A DNA stretch of 64,000 nt. Origin: Amycolatopsis vancoresmycina. GTDB lineage: Bacteria > Actinomycetota > Actinomycetes > Mycobacteriales > Pseudonocardiaceae. Where the stretch lies: positions 186,001 through 250,000 of the forward strand of contig NZ_JNYY01000007.1 in NCBI RefSeq assembly GCF_000716785.1, given 5' to 3'. The stretch's first letter is position 1; every line of letters begins with the position of its first letter. Positions 26,817 to 37,150 of this stretch are shown here, piece after piece. The notes below the pieces were generated by a model, which worked only from the letters and a program-made list of their open reading frames with translations, was not told the origin of the DNA and ran no database searches. The position numbers were made by a program, and so were the translations under genes.

Positions 26817-27280
26817 GCGACACCGCCCTTCGCCGCCGCGCGCACCGCGTCGAGGATCTTCTCGTAGCCGGTGCAGCGGCAGAGGTTGCCGGCCAGCGCT
26901 TCCCGGATCTCCTCGTCACTCGGATCGGGGACGCGGTTCAGCAGGTCGTGCGCGGCGACGACCAGGCCGGGGGTGCAGAACCCGCACTGCACCGCACCCG
27001 CGTCCACAAAGGACTGCTGGACCGGATCCAGGGTGTCGCCGTCGGCCAGACCCTCGACCGTGCGGACCACGCGCCCCTCCGCCTGCCCGGCCGCGACCAG
27101 GCAGGCGCACACCGGGAGGTCGTCGAGGTAGACCGTGCAGGAGCCGCATTCGCCCTGCTCACAGGCGTTCTTCGAGCCCGGCAGGCCGAGCCGCTCGCGC
27201 AGCACGTAGAGCAGGCTTTCGCCTTCCCAGACGTCGTCCGCCTGCCGCGGCTCGCCGTTGATCGTGACATTCAGGCGCAT
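26813..27280 (-). CDS. Xanthine dehydrogenase, (2Fe-2S) subunit
   Basis: 155 residues with both iron-sulfur clusters: the plant-type motif CEQGECGSC plus a fourth Cys in LPVCACLV, and the second cluster from VQCGFCTPG and LCRCTGYEKIL. It passes electrons from the molybdenum centre to FAD. Overlaps the FAD subunit gene by 10 bases and the deaminase gene by 4. Confidence 0.95.
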   Translation of the reverse strand: MRLNVTINGEPRQADDVWEGESLLYVLRERLGLPGSKNACEQGECGSCTVYLDDLPVCACLVAAGQAEGRVVRTVEGLADGDTLDPVQQSFVDAGAVQCGFCTPGLVVAAHDLLNRVPDPSDEEIREALAGNLCRCTGYEKILDAVRAAAKGGVA

Positions 27281-28134
27281 GCGCGCTCCCCCGTCCGGTG
27301 TTCGTCCCAGGCCCAGGTCAACGTACGCCGCGCGAGCACCCCAAGCGCGTGCTTGCGGTACGCGGCGCTGCCCCGGACGTCGTCGATCGGCTGCGCCGCC
27401 GCGCCGACCAGGTCGCCGAAGCGGCGTTTCAGGGAGTCCGGCAGCGGTTCGGGTGACGTCCAGGGCAGTTCGGCGGCCAGGAAGTCCTCGGCTTCCCGGG
27501 CGCGGCGCGGGGTCGGGGCGGCGGAGCCGATGGCGGCGCCGACCGTGCCGTCCCGGAGCGACAGCGCGAATGAGCAGACCGCGATCACCATGGCGTTGCG
27601 CGTGCCGACCTTGGCGAACTGCTGCGGCCCGGCGTGTTCGGGCAGGTGGACGGCGGTGATCAGCTCGTCCGGCTCGAGGGCGTGGCGTTTCACGCCGACG
27701 TAGAACTCCTCCGCGCGGAGGAGGCGGGTCCCCCGGACGGAGGCCACCTCGACCCGCGCGCCGAGGGCGAGCAGCACCGGGTGCGTGTCGCCCGCGGGCG
27801 AGGCGGCGCCGAGGTTGCCGCCGACCGTGCCGCGGTTGCGGATCTGCGGCGAGCCGACCGTGCGGGAGGCCATGGCCAGCGCCGGGACGGAATCACCCAG
27901 TTCGGCGATGACCCGGGAGTAGGGGACGCCGGCGCCGAGCCGGACCGTGCCGTCCGATGTGGACCACTCGGTCAGCTCGCCGACGGTGGTCAGGTCCAGC
28001 AGGGCTTCGGGACGCCGGTGGTCGAAGTTCAGCTCGACCATGACGTCGGTGCCGCCGGCGATCGGCACCGCGCCGGGCCGCGCGGCCTTCAGGGCGAGGG
28101 CCTCCTCGAGCGTCGCGGGACGCAGGAACTCCAC
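27271..28134 (-). CDS. Xanthine dehydrogenase, FAD-binding subunit
   Basis: 287 residues, the FAD domain of the CoxM/XdhB type: PIAGGTDVMVELNF, RTVGSPQIRNRGTVGGNLG and SPAGDTHPVLLALGA. GTG 28134 (MEFLRPATLEEAL) has AAGGAG nine bases upstream; the frame continues to 28350 but that would cross into the divergent pucR start. First gene of the xdh operon. Confidence 0.94.
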   Translation of the reverse strand: MEFLRPATLEEALALKAARPGAVPIAGGTDVMVELNFDHRRPEALLDLTTVGELTEWSTSDGTVRLGAGVPYSRVIAELGDSVPALAMASRTVGSPQIRNRGTVGGNLGAASPAGDTHPVLLALGARVEVASVRGTRLLRAEEFYVGVKRHALEPDELITAVHLPEHAGPQQFAKVGTRNAMVIAVCSFALSLRDGTVGAAIGSAAPTPRRAREAEDFLAAELPWTSPEPLPDSLKRRFGDLVGAAAQPIDDVRGSAAYRKHALGVLARRTLTWAWDEHRTGERACA

Positions 28135-28258
28135 GGGCGTTGCTCCTTCGTGAGGGCGATAGACCAGTAGACGACGGACCGGGCGCGGGCGGCAACGGCA
28201 CCACGCATGAAACGCACAGGAGCGAAACCCGCCGCGGTTGTGCTTTCCTACAAGCCTC

Positions 28259-29593
28259 ATGACGACGGTGAAAACTCTGCTGGGCCTCAGCGGCCTGCGG
28301 CTGCGCCCGCGGGCCGGGACCGACCTGCTCGACCGGCCGGTGACGCGCATCTACGTCACGGAGCTGTCCGACCCCGGCCGGTACCTGTCGGCGGGTGAGC
28401 TGGTGCTTTCCGGCCTGCTCTGGTGGCGCGCGCCGGGGGACGCCGAGCCGTTCGTGGCCGCGCTGGCGCGCTCGGGCGCGGCCGCGCTGGCCGCGTCCGG
28501 CGCCGACTCCGGCGGGATCCCGGACGACGTCGTCGACGCCTGCGTCCGGCACCGGATCCCGCTGCTGGAGGTGCCGGCGGACCTGTCGTTTTCGGTGATC
28601 ACCGAGCAGGTGGTGCTGGCGCTGGCGGCGGCGTCCGACAGCGCCCGCAAACGTTTGCAGGCCGCGGCCGGGGCGCCGGTCGAGACGCTGCTGGAGCGCG
28701 CGTCGGCGGAACTCGGGCTGCCCTGCTGGGTGCTGTCGGGGCTGGGCCGGGTGGTCGCCGGGACGGCGCCGCTGCCGATGCCGGCCGAGGACGTCGTCCG
28801 CCGGTACGCGGCGCGCGAGCCCGGGCCGCTGACGGTGGTCCCGGTCGAGGGGCGGCACGCGGTGCCGTGGCTGATCGCCGCCGGCGGGCCGCTGAGCACC
28901 GCCCAGGCCGAGCTGGCCGAGGAACTCGCGGGCCTGGTCGGGGTCACCCGGGCCCGGGCGGCCCGGCCGGAGCCGTCGTTGCCGGACGAGGTGCACGTGG
29001 TCGCGTTGCGGACCTCGGGCAGCGACGAAAGCCGCGACCTCCTGAGCGAGTGGCTGCCGGACGCGGTCCTGCTCGAAGCCGCCGGGGAAACGGCGTTCGC
29101 GGCGACCGCGGTGCCGCCCGCCCCGGCCGCGCTGTCCACTGTGGAACCCCTGCTCCGGGCGACCCGGATCCTGTGCGGCGTCAGCGATCCCGGCCCGCGC
29201 GAGGAGGCGCTGGAGAGCGCGCGGTACGCGGTGGCGGTGGCGGCGCGGCGCCCGGGCCGGGTGGCGGTGGTCCGGGCGGGCGAGGTGGCCGTGCACGAGC
29301 TGCTGCTGGCCGGGGCCCCGGACGGCCTGCACGCGGCCCTGCGGCGGCGCGTCCTCGGGCCGCTGCAGGCCTACGACGCCGAGCAGCACACGGACCTGGT
29401 GCACACGGTCCGGGTGTTCCTCGAGTGCTCGGGCTCCCCGACCCGGGCGGCAAAGGCCCTGCACGTGCACGTCAACACGCTGCGCTACCGGATCGGCCGG
29501 GCGGGCGAGCTGCTGGGAGCGGACCTGACGGAGTTCACCGACCAGCTCGACGTCTACCTCGCGTTGCGCGCCGGCGGCGAGGCGGGAGGATGA
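28259..29593 (+). CDS. pucR: PucR family transcriptional regulator
   Basis: 444 residues from ATG 28259. An N-terminal PucR domain (TVKTLLGLSGLRLRPRAGTD through LEVPADLSFSVITEQV), a middle GGDEF-like CdaR region, and a C-terminal HTH_30 domain (ALHVHVNTLRYRIGRAGELLG). PucR proteins activate purine catabolic genes in response to ureide products. Divergent from the xdh operon across 124 bases, so xdh is the likely target. No clear SD precedes the ATG. Confidence 0.9.
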   Translation: MTTVKTLLGLSGLRLRPRAGTDLLDRPVTRIYVTELSDPGRYLSAGELVLSGLLWWRAPGDAEPFVAALARSGAAALAASGADSGGIPDDVVDACVRHRIPLLEVPADLSFSVITEQVVLALAAASDSARKRLQAAAGAPVETLLERASAELGLPCWVLSGLGRVVAGTAPLPMPAEDVVRRYAAREPGPLTVVPVEGRHAVPWLIAAGGPLSTAQAELAEELAGLVGVTRARAARPEPSLPDEVHVVALRTSGSDESRDLLSEWLPDAVLLEAAGETAFAATAVPPAPAALSTVEPLLRATRILCGVSDPGPREEALESARYAVAVAARRPGRVAVVRAGEVAVHELLLAGAPDGLHAALRRRVLGPLQAYDAEQHTDLVHTVRVFLECSGSPTRAAKALHVHVNTLRYRIGRAGELLGADLTEFTDQLDVYLALRAGGEAGG

Positions 29594-29597
29594 GGGC

Positions 29598-30086
29598 GTG
29601 GACCCCGAAATCACTTCGGCCCGGCAGGCGGCGAGCGACGCCCGCGTGCAGGCCTTCGGGCGGCTGCAGGGCGCGGCGAACCGGCTGGAGTACCTGCTCG
29701 GCCGGGCGCTGGAGCGCGAGTGCGGGATCACACACCTGGTCTACGAGGTGCTGCTGATCGTGGGCCGCGCCGGCGAGGACGGCCTGACCATGCGCTCGAT
29801 CGCCCAGGAACAGGTGCTCACCACCGGCGGCGCGACCCGGCTGGTCGACCGGATGGAAGCCCTCGGGCTGGTCACCCGCACCGCCGACCCGCGCGACCGG
29901 CGGGTGCAGCTGGTGCGCCTGACCGCGCTCGGCGAGGAGACCACCGTGCGAGCCACCCGCGTGCACGTGGAGAACATCGAGCAGCTCTTCTTCCGGCCCC
30001 TGCCCGAGGGGCACCGCGAGCGGTTCGCCGAAGACCTGCGGACGCTGAGCCACTTCGCCCGCGACGCCCTCCCCCGGCTGCGCTAG
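29598..30086 (+). CDS. MarR family transcriptional regulator
   Basis: 162 residues with a central winged helix: LTMRSIAQEQVLTTGGATRLVDRMEALGLVTRTADPRDRR, including the conserved DxRxxR wing. Flanking helices supply dimerisation. GTG start 4 bases after pucR; the following gene overlaps its stop by one base (TAGTG). Effector unknown. Confidence 0.88.
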   Translation: MDPEITSARQAASDARVQAFGRLQGAANRLEYLLGRALERECGITHLVYEVLLIVGRAGEDGLTMRSIAQEQVLTTGGATRLVDRMEALGLVTRTADPRDRRVQLVRLTALGEETTVRATRVHVENIEQLFFRPLPEGHRERFAEDLRTLSHFARDALPRLR

Positions 30087-31123
30087 TGGGCAAGCGGAAA
30101 CCCCCTGCTCGCGAGCTGCCGACCACGGCCGAGGGCTTCGCCGCGGCGCTGCTGGCCACCGCCCGGGCCGGGGACGACCCGCGGTGGCTCGCCCCGGGCT
30201 TCGAGCTGCCCACCGAGCTGGCAGGAGGCGCGCAGCTGGCTGTCCGGCCACTGCTCGACCGGGCCCGCCGGGGCGGCTGGCCGCCGGAGGACCTGCGTCA
30301 GGCCGCGAACCGCCGCCTCGGCGAATTCGCCTGCTCGTACCTGCTCGACGACGGACCGCACCTGGCGGAGTGGGCGGCGAAGCACATCCTCACCCCGGCC
30401 GAGGCGGTGACGGCCGTGGTCGACGCCTTGGGCCTGCTGCTGACCCTGCCGGTCCTGGCGGCCGCGCCGCAGCCGGCCGTCCGGCACGGCGTCGACGACA
30501 GGAAGCTGGGCCGGGTCCGCGCGCTGCTGGCCAAGGCCGAGTCGAGCTCGTTCCCGGAGGAGGCCGAGGCCCTGTCGGCGAAGGCCCAGGAGCTCATGAC
30601 CCGGCACGCCTTGGACCGCGTGCTGGTGACGGCCGGGCCGGAGCTGCCGGCGTCCCGCCGGATCTGGCTCGACACGCCGTACACCGACGCGAAGTCGTTG
30701 CTGGTGCACGTGGTCGCGAAGGCCAACCGCTGCCGCGCGGTCTTCGACCCGCGCTGGGACTTCGTCACCGTGGTCGGCGACGACCTGGACGCCGTCGCGC
30801 TGCTGACGACGTCCCTGCTGGTCCAGGCGACCCGGGCGATGGTCGCCGACCCGGCGGGCCGGTCGCGGCCGTTCCGCAAGTCGTTCCTGGTCTCCTACGC
30901 CACCCGGATCGGCGAGCGCCTCGAACAGGCGGCCGCGGCCACCCTCACGGCCACGCCCGATGCGGACCGCCTGCGGCCGGCGCTGGCGTCGCACGACCTG
31001 CGGGTGAACACGGCGTTCACGGCCCTGTTCCCCCAGGTGGCGGGCAAGTCGGTGACCGTGCGCAGCGCCGAGGGCTGGCACGCCGGCCGCTCGGCCGCCG
31101 ACCGCGCCCGGCTCGGTGAGTGA
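30086..31123 (+). CDS. DUF2786 domain protein
   Basis: 345 residues, GTG start overlapping the MarR stop. A DUF2786-like helix pair is recognisable near the middle (LGRVRALLAKAESSSFPEEAEALSAKAQELMTRHAL), followed by a second conserved block (VVAKANRCRAVFDPRWDFVTVVG). Homologues are widespread in actinobacteria without known function. The N-terminal 140 residues are Ala/Leu-rich helices. Probably one transcript with the MarR gene. Confidence 0.8.
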   Translation: MGKRKPPARELPTTAEGFAAALLATARAGDDPRWLAPGFELPTELAGGAQLAVRPLLDRARRGGWPPEDLRQAANRRLGEFACSYLLDDGPHLAEWAAKHILTPAEAVTAVVDALGLLLTLPVLAAAPQPAVRHGVDDRKLGRVRALLAKAESSSFPEEAEALSAKAQELMTRHALDRVLVTAGPELPASRRIWLDTPYTDAKSLLVHVVAKANRCRAVFDPRWDFVTVVGDDLDAVALLTTSLLVQATRAMVADPAGRSRPFRKSFLVSYATRIGERLEQAAAATLTATPDADRLRPALASHDLRVNTAFTALFPQVAGKSVTVRSAEGWHAGRSAADRARLGE

Positions 31124-31126
31124 CCC

Positions 31127-32313
31127 TCAGGCGAGCCGCTGGGCGTACTTCTCCAGCTCGGGACGCCCGAACGGCAGCTCGCCCTCGTCGAGCGCGCCGC
31201 AGTCCAGCCCTCGCAGCAGGTACACCGCGAGCGCCTGCGCGGTCGCCGGTTCGTCGAGCACTCCCCCGGCCTTCTTCTCCGCGTACGCGCTCAACCGCTC
31301 CGCCGCCTCCGCAAAACCCGCTCGGTAGAACGTGTACGTCGCCGCGAAGCGCGTCGGCAGCTGGTGGGGGTGCAGGTCCCAGCCCTGGTAGAAGCCGCGT
31401 TCCAGCGACCGGCGGACCAGCCTCAGGTGCTCGGCCCACGCCGCGGGCAGCGCGTCGCCGACCGGGAGCCGGTTGGTCGAGCCGTCCGAGAGGCGGACGC
31501 CGGTGCCGGCCGCCGCGACCTGCATCAGGCCCTTAGCGAGGTCCGCCGCCGGGTGCTCCATGCTCTGGTACGCCGCCGCGATGCCGAGGCCCGCGCTGTA
31601 GTCGTAGGTCCCGTAGTGCAGGCCCGAACAGCGGCCCGAAGCGGCCTGCACGATCCGCGCCACCGACAGCGTCCCGTCAGTGTCCACAATGGATTGGGAC
31701 GTCTCGATCTGGACCTCGAACCGCAGGGCGCCGGCGGCGAGGTCGTACGCGGATTCCAGGCGCGCCAGCACTTCCGCGGCCACCGCCACCTGCTCGACCG
31801 CCGTCACCTTCGGCAGCGTGACGACGAAGCCGGGCGGCAGCGGGCCGTTGTCCAGCAGCGAACCCAGGAACAGGTCCAAGGTGCGGATGCCACGCCGGCG
31901 CGTCGCCGCCTCGAAACTCTTGAAGCGGATGCCGCAGAACGGCGTCCCGCCGGTCGTCGCCAAGGTCTGCCCGGCCGCGCGCGCCGCCGCGTCCTCGACG
32001 TCGCCGGGCACGCGGCCATAGCCGTCCTCGAAGTCGATCCGCAGGTCCTCGATCGGCTCGGTGAGCAGCTTCGCGCGCACGCGTTCGTAGACGTCCGCGT
32101 CGGCGCCGAGGAGGTCGCCGTGCTCGATGAACACGCGCATCGCCTGCTTGCCCCAGTCGGCCACCAGGCGCGTCTTGTACTGCGACGCCGGGACGTACAC
32201 CGTGTGCACGGGCTGCCGCCCCGGCCGCTCCCCCGGGTACGACGCCGCGACGCGCGCGTCGGCCGCAGCCAGGCGCGCGTCGGCAGCGTCGTAGACGTCC
32301 TCGGTCAGCCGCA

Positions 32314-32314
<1 letters not shown>
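31127..32314 (-). CDS. Aldolase/citrate-lyase-like protein (DUF6986 type)
   Basis: 395 residues of a PEP/pyruvate-aldolase-like barrel. Signatures: LRIDFEDGYGRVPGDVEDAAARAA, LPKVTAVEQVAVAAEVL, RFEVQIETSQSIVDTDG, GLHYGTYDYSAGLGIAAAYQS and QGWDLHPHQLPTRF. The Glu/Asp metal ligands of the HpcH/CitE superfamily seem kept. It follows malate synthase directly (GTG overlapping its stop by one base), as is common in actinobacteria, and may act in glyoxylate or ureide carbon metabolism. The reaction is not known to me. Confidence 0.75.
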
Positions 32315-33891
<1,577 letters not shown>

Positions 33892-33954
33892 GGGGAAACA
33901 CCTCGAGGGTTCGGATCTTTGGATAACGGCCCTACGGTTTTCTACCAGCCGGAC

Positions 33955-33978
33955 TATAGTTTCTGCATAGCGGAAGCT
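33955..33978. promoter_or_regulatory. IclR-family operator and -10 in the aceB/iclR gap
   Basis: AGTTTCTGC-ata-GCGGAAGCT (33958-33978) is a 9-3-9 imperfect dyad (7 of 9 paired). TATAGT (33955-33960) is a good -10 for the rightward iclR gene, and the dyad covers its start site, as for an autorepressor. Confidence 0.5.
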
Positions 33979-34003
33979 CAACGCCGACGTAAGGAGGGCC
34001 ACC

Positions 34004-34780
34004 GTGCCGGCGGAGAAGAACGGTCGCGACGGCGGCGTCCAGTCCCTGCAGCGCGCCTTCGAGCTGCTGGAACACCTCGCGGACACCGGCGGCGAAGCCA
34101 GCCTGTCGGAACTGGCCACGCTGTCCGGGCTGCCGATGCCGACGATCCACCGGCTGATCCGCACCCTGGTCGACCTGGGGTACGTCCGCCAGAACACGAA
34201 CCGCCGCTACGCACTGGGCGCGCGCCTGATCCGGCTGGGCGAGAACGCGAGCATGCAGTTCGGCGCGTGGGCCCGCCCGCTGCTGGCGGAGCTGGTCGAG
34301 GAGGTCGGCGAGACGGCGAACCTGGCGGTCCTGGAGCGCGACGAAGTCGTGTACGTGGCCCAGGTGCCTTCGAAGCACTCGATGCGGATGTTCACCGAGG
34401 TCGGCCGGCGGCTGCTCCCGCACGGGACGGGGGTCGGGAAGGCGATGCTGGCACACCTGCCCGCCGAGGAGGTCCGTTCGCTGCTCGACCGCACGGGGAT
34501 GCCCGCGTACACCGAGCACACGTTCACCGACCCGGATGCGCTGGCGGTCGAGCTGTCGCGGATCGCTTCGCAGGGTTACGCCCTCGACGAAGCGGAGCAG
34601 GAGCTGGGGGTGCGGTGCGTCGCGGTCGCGGTGCCGGGCGCGCCGGTCCCGGCGGCGGTGTCGGTGTCGGGGCCGTCCGGGCGGCTGACCGCCGAGGCGG
34701 TGGCGCACATCGCCCCGGCGGTGCAGCGGGTCGCGGACGCCCTGGGCGCGAGCCTCTCGCGGGCGCCGCTATCAGTATGA
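34004..34780 (+). CDS. IclR family transcriptional regulator (AllR-like)
   Basis: 258 residues: winged helix (SLSELATLSGLPMPTIHRLIRTLVDLGYVRQ) and an IclR effector domain with GRRLLPHGTGVGKAMLAHLP and the Cys-containing GVRCVAVAVPGAP loop. GTG start after AAGGAGGGCC. Family members next to malate synthase and ureide genes sense glyoxylate or allantoate and repress those genes; here the divergent aceB-aldolase pair is the obvious target. Confidence 0.88.
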   Translation: MPAEKNGRDGGVQSLQRAFELLEHLADTGGEASLSELATLSGLPMPTIHRLIRTLVDLGYVRQNTNRRYALGARLIRLGENASMQFGAWARPLLAELVEEVGETANLAVLERDEVVYVAQVPSKHSMRMFTEVGRRLLPHGTGVGKAMLAHLPAEEVRSLLDRTGMPAYTEHTFTDPDALAVELSRIASQGYALDEAEQELGVRCVAVAVPGAPVPAAVSVSGPSGRLTAEAVAHIAPAVQRVADALGASLSRAPLSV

Positions 34781-34847
34781 CGGAGAGTGATAAATTTATG
34801 ACGGAAAGTGACCCCAGGGCGGAAGGTTCGAAGGCCGCCGGTAAAGT
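34777..34847 (+). promoter_or_regulatory. Direct repeat with AT palindrome before a leaderless coiled-coil gene
   Basis: ATGACGGAGAGTGA (34777-34790) and ATGACGGAAAGTGA (34798-34811) start 21 bases apart, two helical turns, and overlap a perfect palindrome ATAAATTTAT (34790-34799). Both copies are in one frame and would encode MTES repeats, but the -10 TAAAGT (34842-34847) and ATG 34855 point to a start downstream. Best read as a regulator site. Confidence 0.45.
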
Positions 34848-34854
34848 ACGCGGC

Positions 34855-35154
34855 ATGGCAAGCCTCGAAGACCTCGAAGCCCGCGTGACCGCGTTGGAGG
34901 AGCAGGGACGGCAGACCCGGCAGGACGCCGCGGCTGCTCGCATACTGGCCGGCGCGGCGGACCGTGATGTCTCCGACTTCAAGCAGACGCTGAACGGCAA
35001 CACCCAGGTGCTGAACGCGCTGCGCGAGACGCAGATCGAGCAGGGCCAGGAGATCGTCGACCTCAGGGCCGAAATGCGCAGCGGGTTCACCAAGATCAAC
35101 ATCAATATGGAGCAGATCAGCAGGCTGCTTCAGCAGGTCGTCGAAAAGGGCTGA
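34855..35154 (+). CDS. Small coiled-coil protein
   Basis: 99 residues from ATG 34855, almost entirely heptad-rich helix: LEDLEARVTALEEQGRQTRQ at the start, a middle DRDVSDFKQTLNGNTQVLNAL, and EIVDLRAEMRSGFTKININM toward the end. No membrane segment. Similar short coiled-coil proteins are common in actinobacteria without assigned function. An in-frame ATG at 34777 would add 26 residues of repeated MTESD sequence; I prefer 34855 because a TANNNT box ends 7 bases before it. Confidence 0.7.
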   Translation: MASLEDLEARVTALEEQGRQTRQDAAAARILAGAADRDVSDFKQTLNGNTQVLNALRETQIEQGQEIVDLRAEMRSGFTKININMEQISRLLQQVVEKG

Positions 35155-35155
35155 C

Positions 35156-35656
35156 TCAGGTCAGCTCCCCGGCCAGCAGGTCCATCAGCAGTCCGTCGTG
35201 CCAGGTGCCGTCGCGGGCGCGTTCGTAGTCGCGCATCAGGCCCACCGGCCGGAATCCCACCTTCGTGTACACCCGGATCGCCGTCTCGTTGGACGCCGCC
35301 GGGTCGATCGTCAGCCGGTGGTGGCCCGCCGCGAACAGGTGGCGGGCCACCGCCCGGATCGCGTCCGTGCCGAGGCCGCGGCCGTGGAACGCCGGGTGCA
35401 CCGAAATGTCGATACCCGCGTGGCGGTACTGCGGGTCCAGCTCTTCGCAGCTCTGGATCAGGCCGACGACTTCACCGTCGAATTCGATCACGTAGACGGT
35501 GTAGCCCGCTTCGACCTCGTACAGGCCTTCGGTCTCTCGGTCCGGGTCGCCCCACCACCGGGCGACCTCCGGGGTGGCCAGGATTTCGCGCACCCGGACG
35601 CGGTCCGCTGAGCCGATCGGGCGCAGCCGCACCCGATCTCCGTGAATGGCGGTCAT
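35156..35656 (-). CDS. GNAT family N-acetyltransferase (AAC(6')-like)
   Basis: 166 residues. The acetyl-CoA loop is in HPAFHGRGLGTDAIR, and the HRLTIDPAASNETAIRVYTKVGFRPVG block is the signature of the aminoglycoside 6'-acetyltransferase-like branch. Substrate cannot be fixed from sequence; many actinobacterial members have no resistance role. ATG start; ends directly against the coiled-coil gene. Confidence 0.82.
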   Translation of the reverse strand: MTAIHGDRVRLRPIGSADRVRVREILATPEVARWWGDPDRETEGLYEVEAGYTVYVIEFDGEVVGLIQSCEELDPQYRHAGIDISVHPAFHGRGLGTDAIRAVARHLFAAGHHRLTIDPAASNETAIRVYTKVGFRPVGLMRDYERARDGTWHDGLLMDLLAGELT

Positions 35657-35792
35657 GATTGGTCCTCTCTCGTAGCGAACGACGGCTTCGGAGCGTCTGT
35701 CACGAGGAGGGGCGCGCGTGCGTCAACCGGGCATGCCCGGATTCTGCGCTCGTACCGCCGCCGCCGTCATCCGAATATCGCCGGAGGACCGC

Positions 35793-36263
35793 ATGGACTC
35801 CCACACCGGCGCACTGGCCTGGCTCGCCCAGGGCGCCGCTTCGAACCTCCTGAACCGCCTCGTCGACCGCGCGCTCGACGGGCCGGCGCCGCCACCCGCG
35901 TGGCCGCGGCCGGTGACCACGCCGGCGGGGACGGCCGAGATCACCGTCCGGCACCACCTCGCCGCGAAGGCCCGGACCCCGGTGATCATCACCCTGCAGG
36001 AGGACGGCAGCCGCACCGGCACGGCGTTCCCGGTGGTGCTGGGCCACACCGCCCGCATCGCCCTCCCGGGCGGCCGCTACTTCGGTGCGGCGATGGTGGT
36101 CGACCCGGCCCGCCGCACGCTGCAGGGCATCGGCTGGTCCCGGCTGACCGTCGCGGCCCGGCGGACGTCCCCCTGCCTGATCCCGGTCGCCCGCCCGTCG
36201 GCGCCGGTGATCCTGCAGCTGGGACTGCGGAAGGCGGACGGGACGCCGCTGTTCCGGATCTAG
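35793..36263 (+). CDS. Unknown-family protein, shorter paralogue of a tandem pair
   Basis: 156 residues. An N-terminal amphipathic helix (ALAWLAQGAASNLLNRLVDRALDGP) is followed by a Pro-rich linker and a beta-rich domain (AEITVRHHLAAKARTPVIITL, TAFPVVLGHTARIALPGGRYF) ending ADGTPLFRI. The same plan, with related sequence, is in the next gene, so they are tandem duplicates. ATG 35793 has GGAGG seven bases upstream. I do not recognise the family. Confidence 0.75.
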   Translation: MDSHTGALAWLAQGAASNLLNRLVDRALDGPAPPPAWPRPVTTPAGTAEITVRHHLAAKARTPVIITLQEDGSRTGTAFPVVLGHTARIALPGGRYFGAAMVVDPARRTLQGIGWSRLTVAARRTSPCLIPVARPSAPVILQLGLRKADGTPLFRI

Positions 36264-36325
36264 GTATCACCGGGGGGAACCCGGAGCGTCTTTCTTGGCA
36301 GCACGTGCTCGCGGAGGGAGACGAA

Positions 36326-37150
36326 GTGCCGGAACCGTTCACCATGTCGCTCATCTGGCTGGGGCAGACGGCAGGCGCCGCGATCGTCGGACGGCTCGCC
36401 GAACGCGGGATCGACCGGCTGCTCGACGGGCCCCGCCAGGTGGTCCTGCCCCCGGTGCCGCCCCGGGCCGAGCCGCGGCGGCACCGGCTCGGCGACGTCA
36501 CCAGCGACGTCGACATCACCGTGCGGGCCGCGCTCGCCGGGCGGCGGCCGGTGCTGCTGGCGTTCCAGACCGCGCCGCGCGAAGGCGAGCGGACCGCGGG
36601 CGTGACCGTGCCGATGGTGCTCGGCGAGACCGCGCACCTCACCCTGCCCCGCGACGACTACCTGATCAGCGCCCTGGTCCTCGACCCGCCCGCGGAGCTC
36701 GGCGGCAAGCCGGTGCTGCACGGCGTCGGCTGGGTCCGCCACTGGGTCGCGAGCAGCGGGACCGACCGGCTCACCATCGCGAGCCAGGTCCCGACGCCCC
36801 AGCTCCTCGAGAAGCTGGGGCTGCGGTCGGCGGACGGGACCAGCCCGTTCGAAATCGCCCCGCGGACCACGCCCGCCCCGCGGCTGCTCCCGAGCGCCGG
36901 TGCCGCGGCGGCGAGCGCGGCGGCGGCGGCGGCCCGCCACGCGGCGGCCGCCGCGAGTGCCGACCGGTTCGGCCGGTCCGCGCAGCGCGCCGGCCGGCCG
37001 CGGTGCCGGGCAGCGACCAGCCGGTTCGGCTCGCGCTGCTTCCACCCGCCGTTCGGCATCGGCGGCACGGGGCTGTGCATGCTGCACCACAACGCCCTCA
37101 ACCGCGGCGAAACCGTGTACGACTGGAGCAGCCGGCAGCCGATCACCTAG
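36326..37150 (+). CDS. Unknown-family protein, longer paralogue with Ala-rich and Cys-containing tail
   Basis: 274 residues from GTG 36326 (GGAGGGAG upstream). The first ~175 residues repeat the layout of the preceding gene: helix SLIWLGQTAGAAIVGRLAER with LLDGP, then VDITVRAALAGRRPVLLAFQ, VPMVLGETAHLTLPRDDYL and a closing SADGTSPFEI. It then adds an Ala-rich stretch (about residues 190-215) and a tail with three Cys (RCRAATSRFGSRCFHPPFG, LCMLHH). Its stop overlaps the convergent ftsY stop. No known domain. Confidence 0.72.
   Translation: MPEPFTMSLIWLGQTAGAAIVGRLAERGIDRLLDGPRQVVLPPVPPRAEPRRHRLGDVTSDVDITVRAALAGRRPVLLAFQTAPREGERTAGVTVPMVLGETAHLTLPRDDYLISALVLDPPAELGGKPVLHGVGWVRHWVASSGTDRLTIASQVPTPQLLEKLGLRSADGTSPFEIAPRTTPAPRLLPSAGAAAASAAAAAARHAAAAASADRFGRSAQRAGRPRCRAATSRFGSRCFHPPFGIGGTGLCMLHHNALNRGETVYDWSSRQPIT

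Noticed and set aside
35642..36325. Upstream extension of the longer paralogue to 35642
   Set aside because: It runs through the shorter paralogue in another frame; GTG 36326 has a strong SD and the conserved helix begins there.
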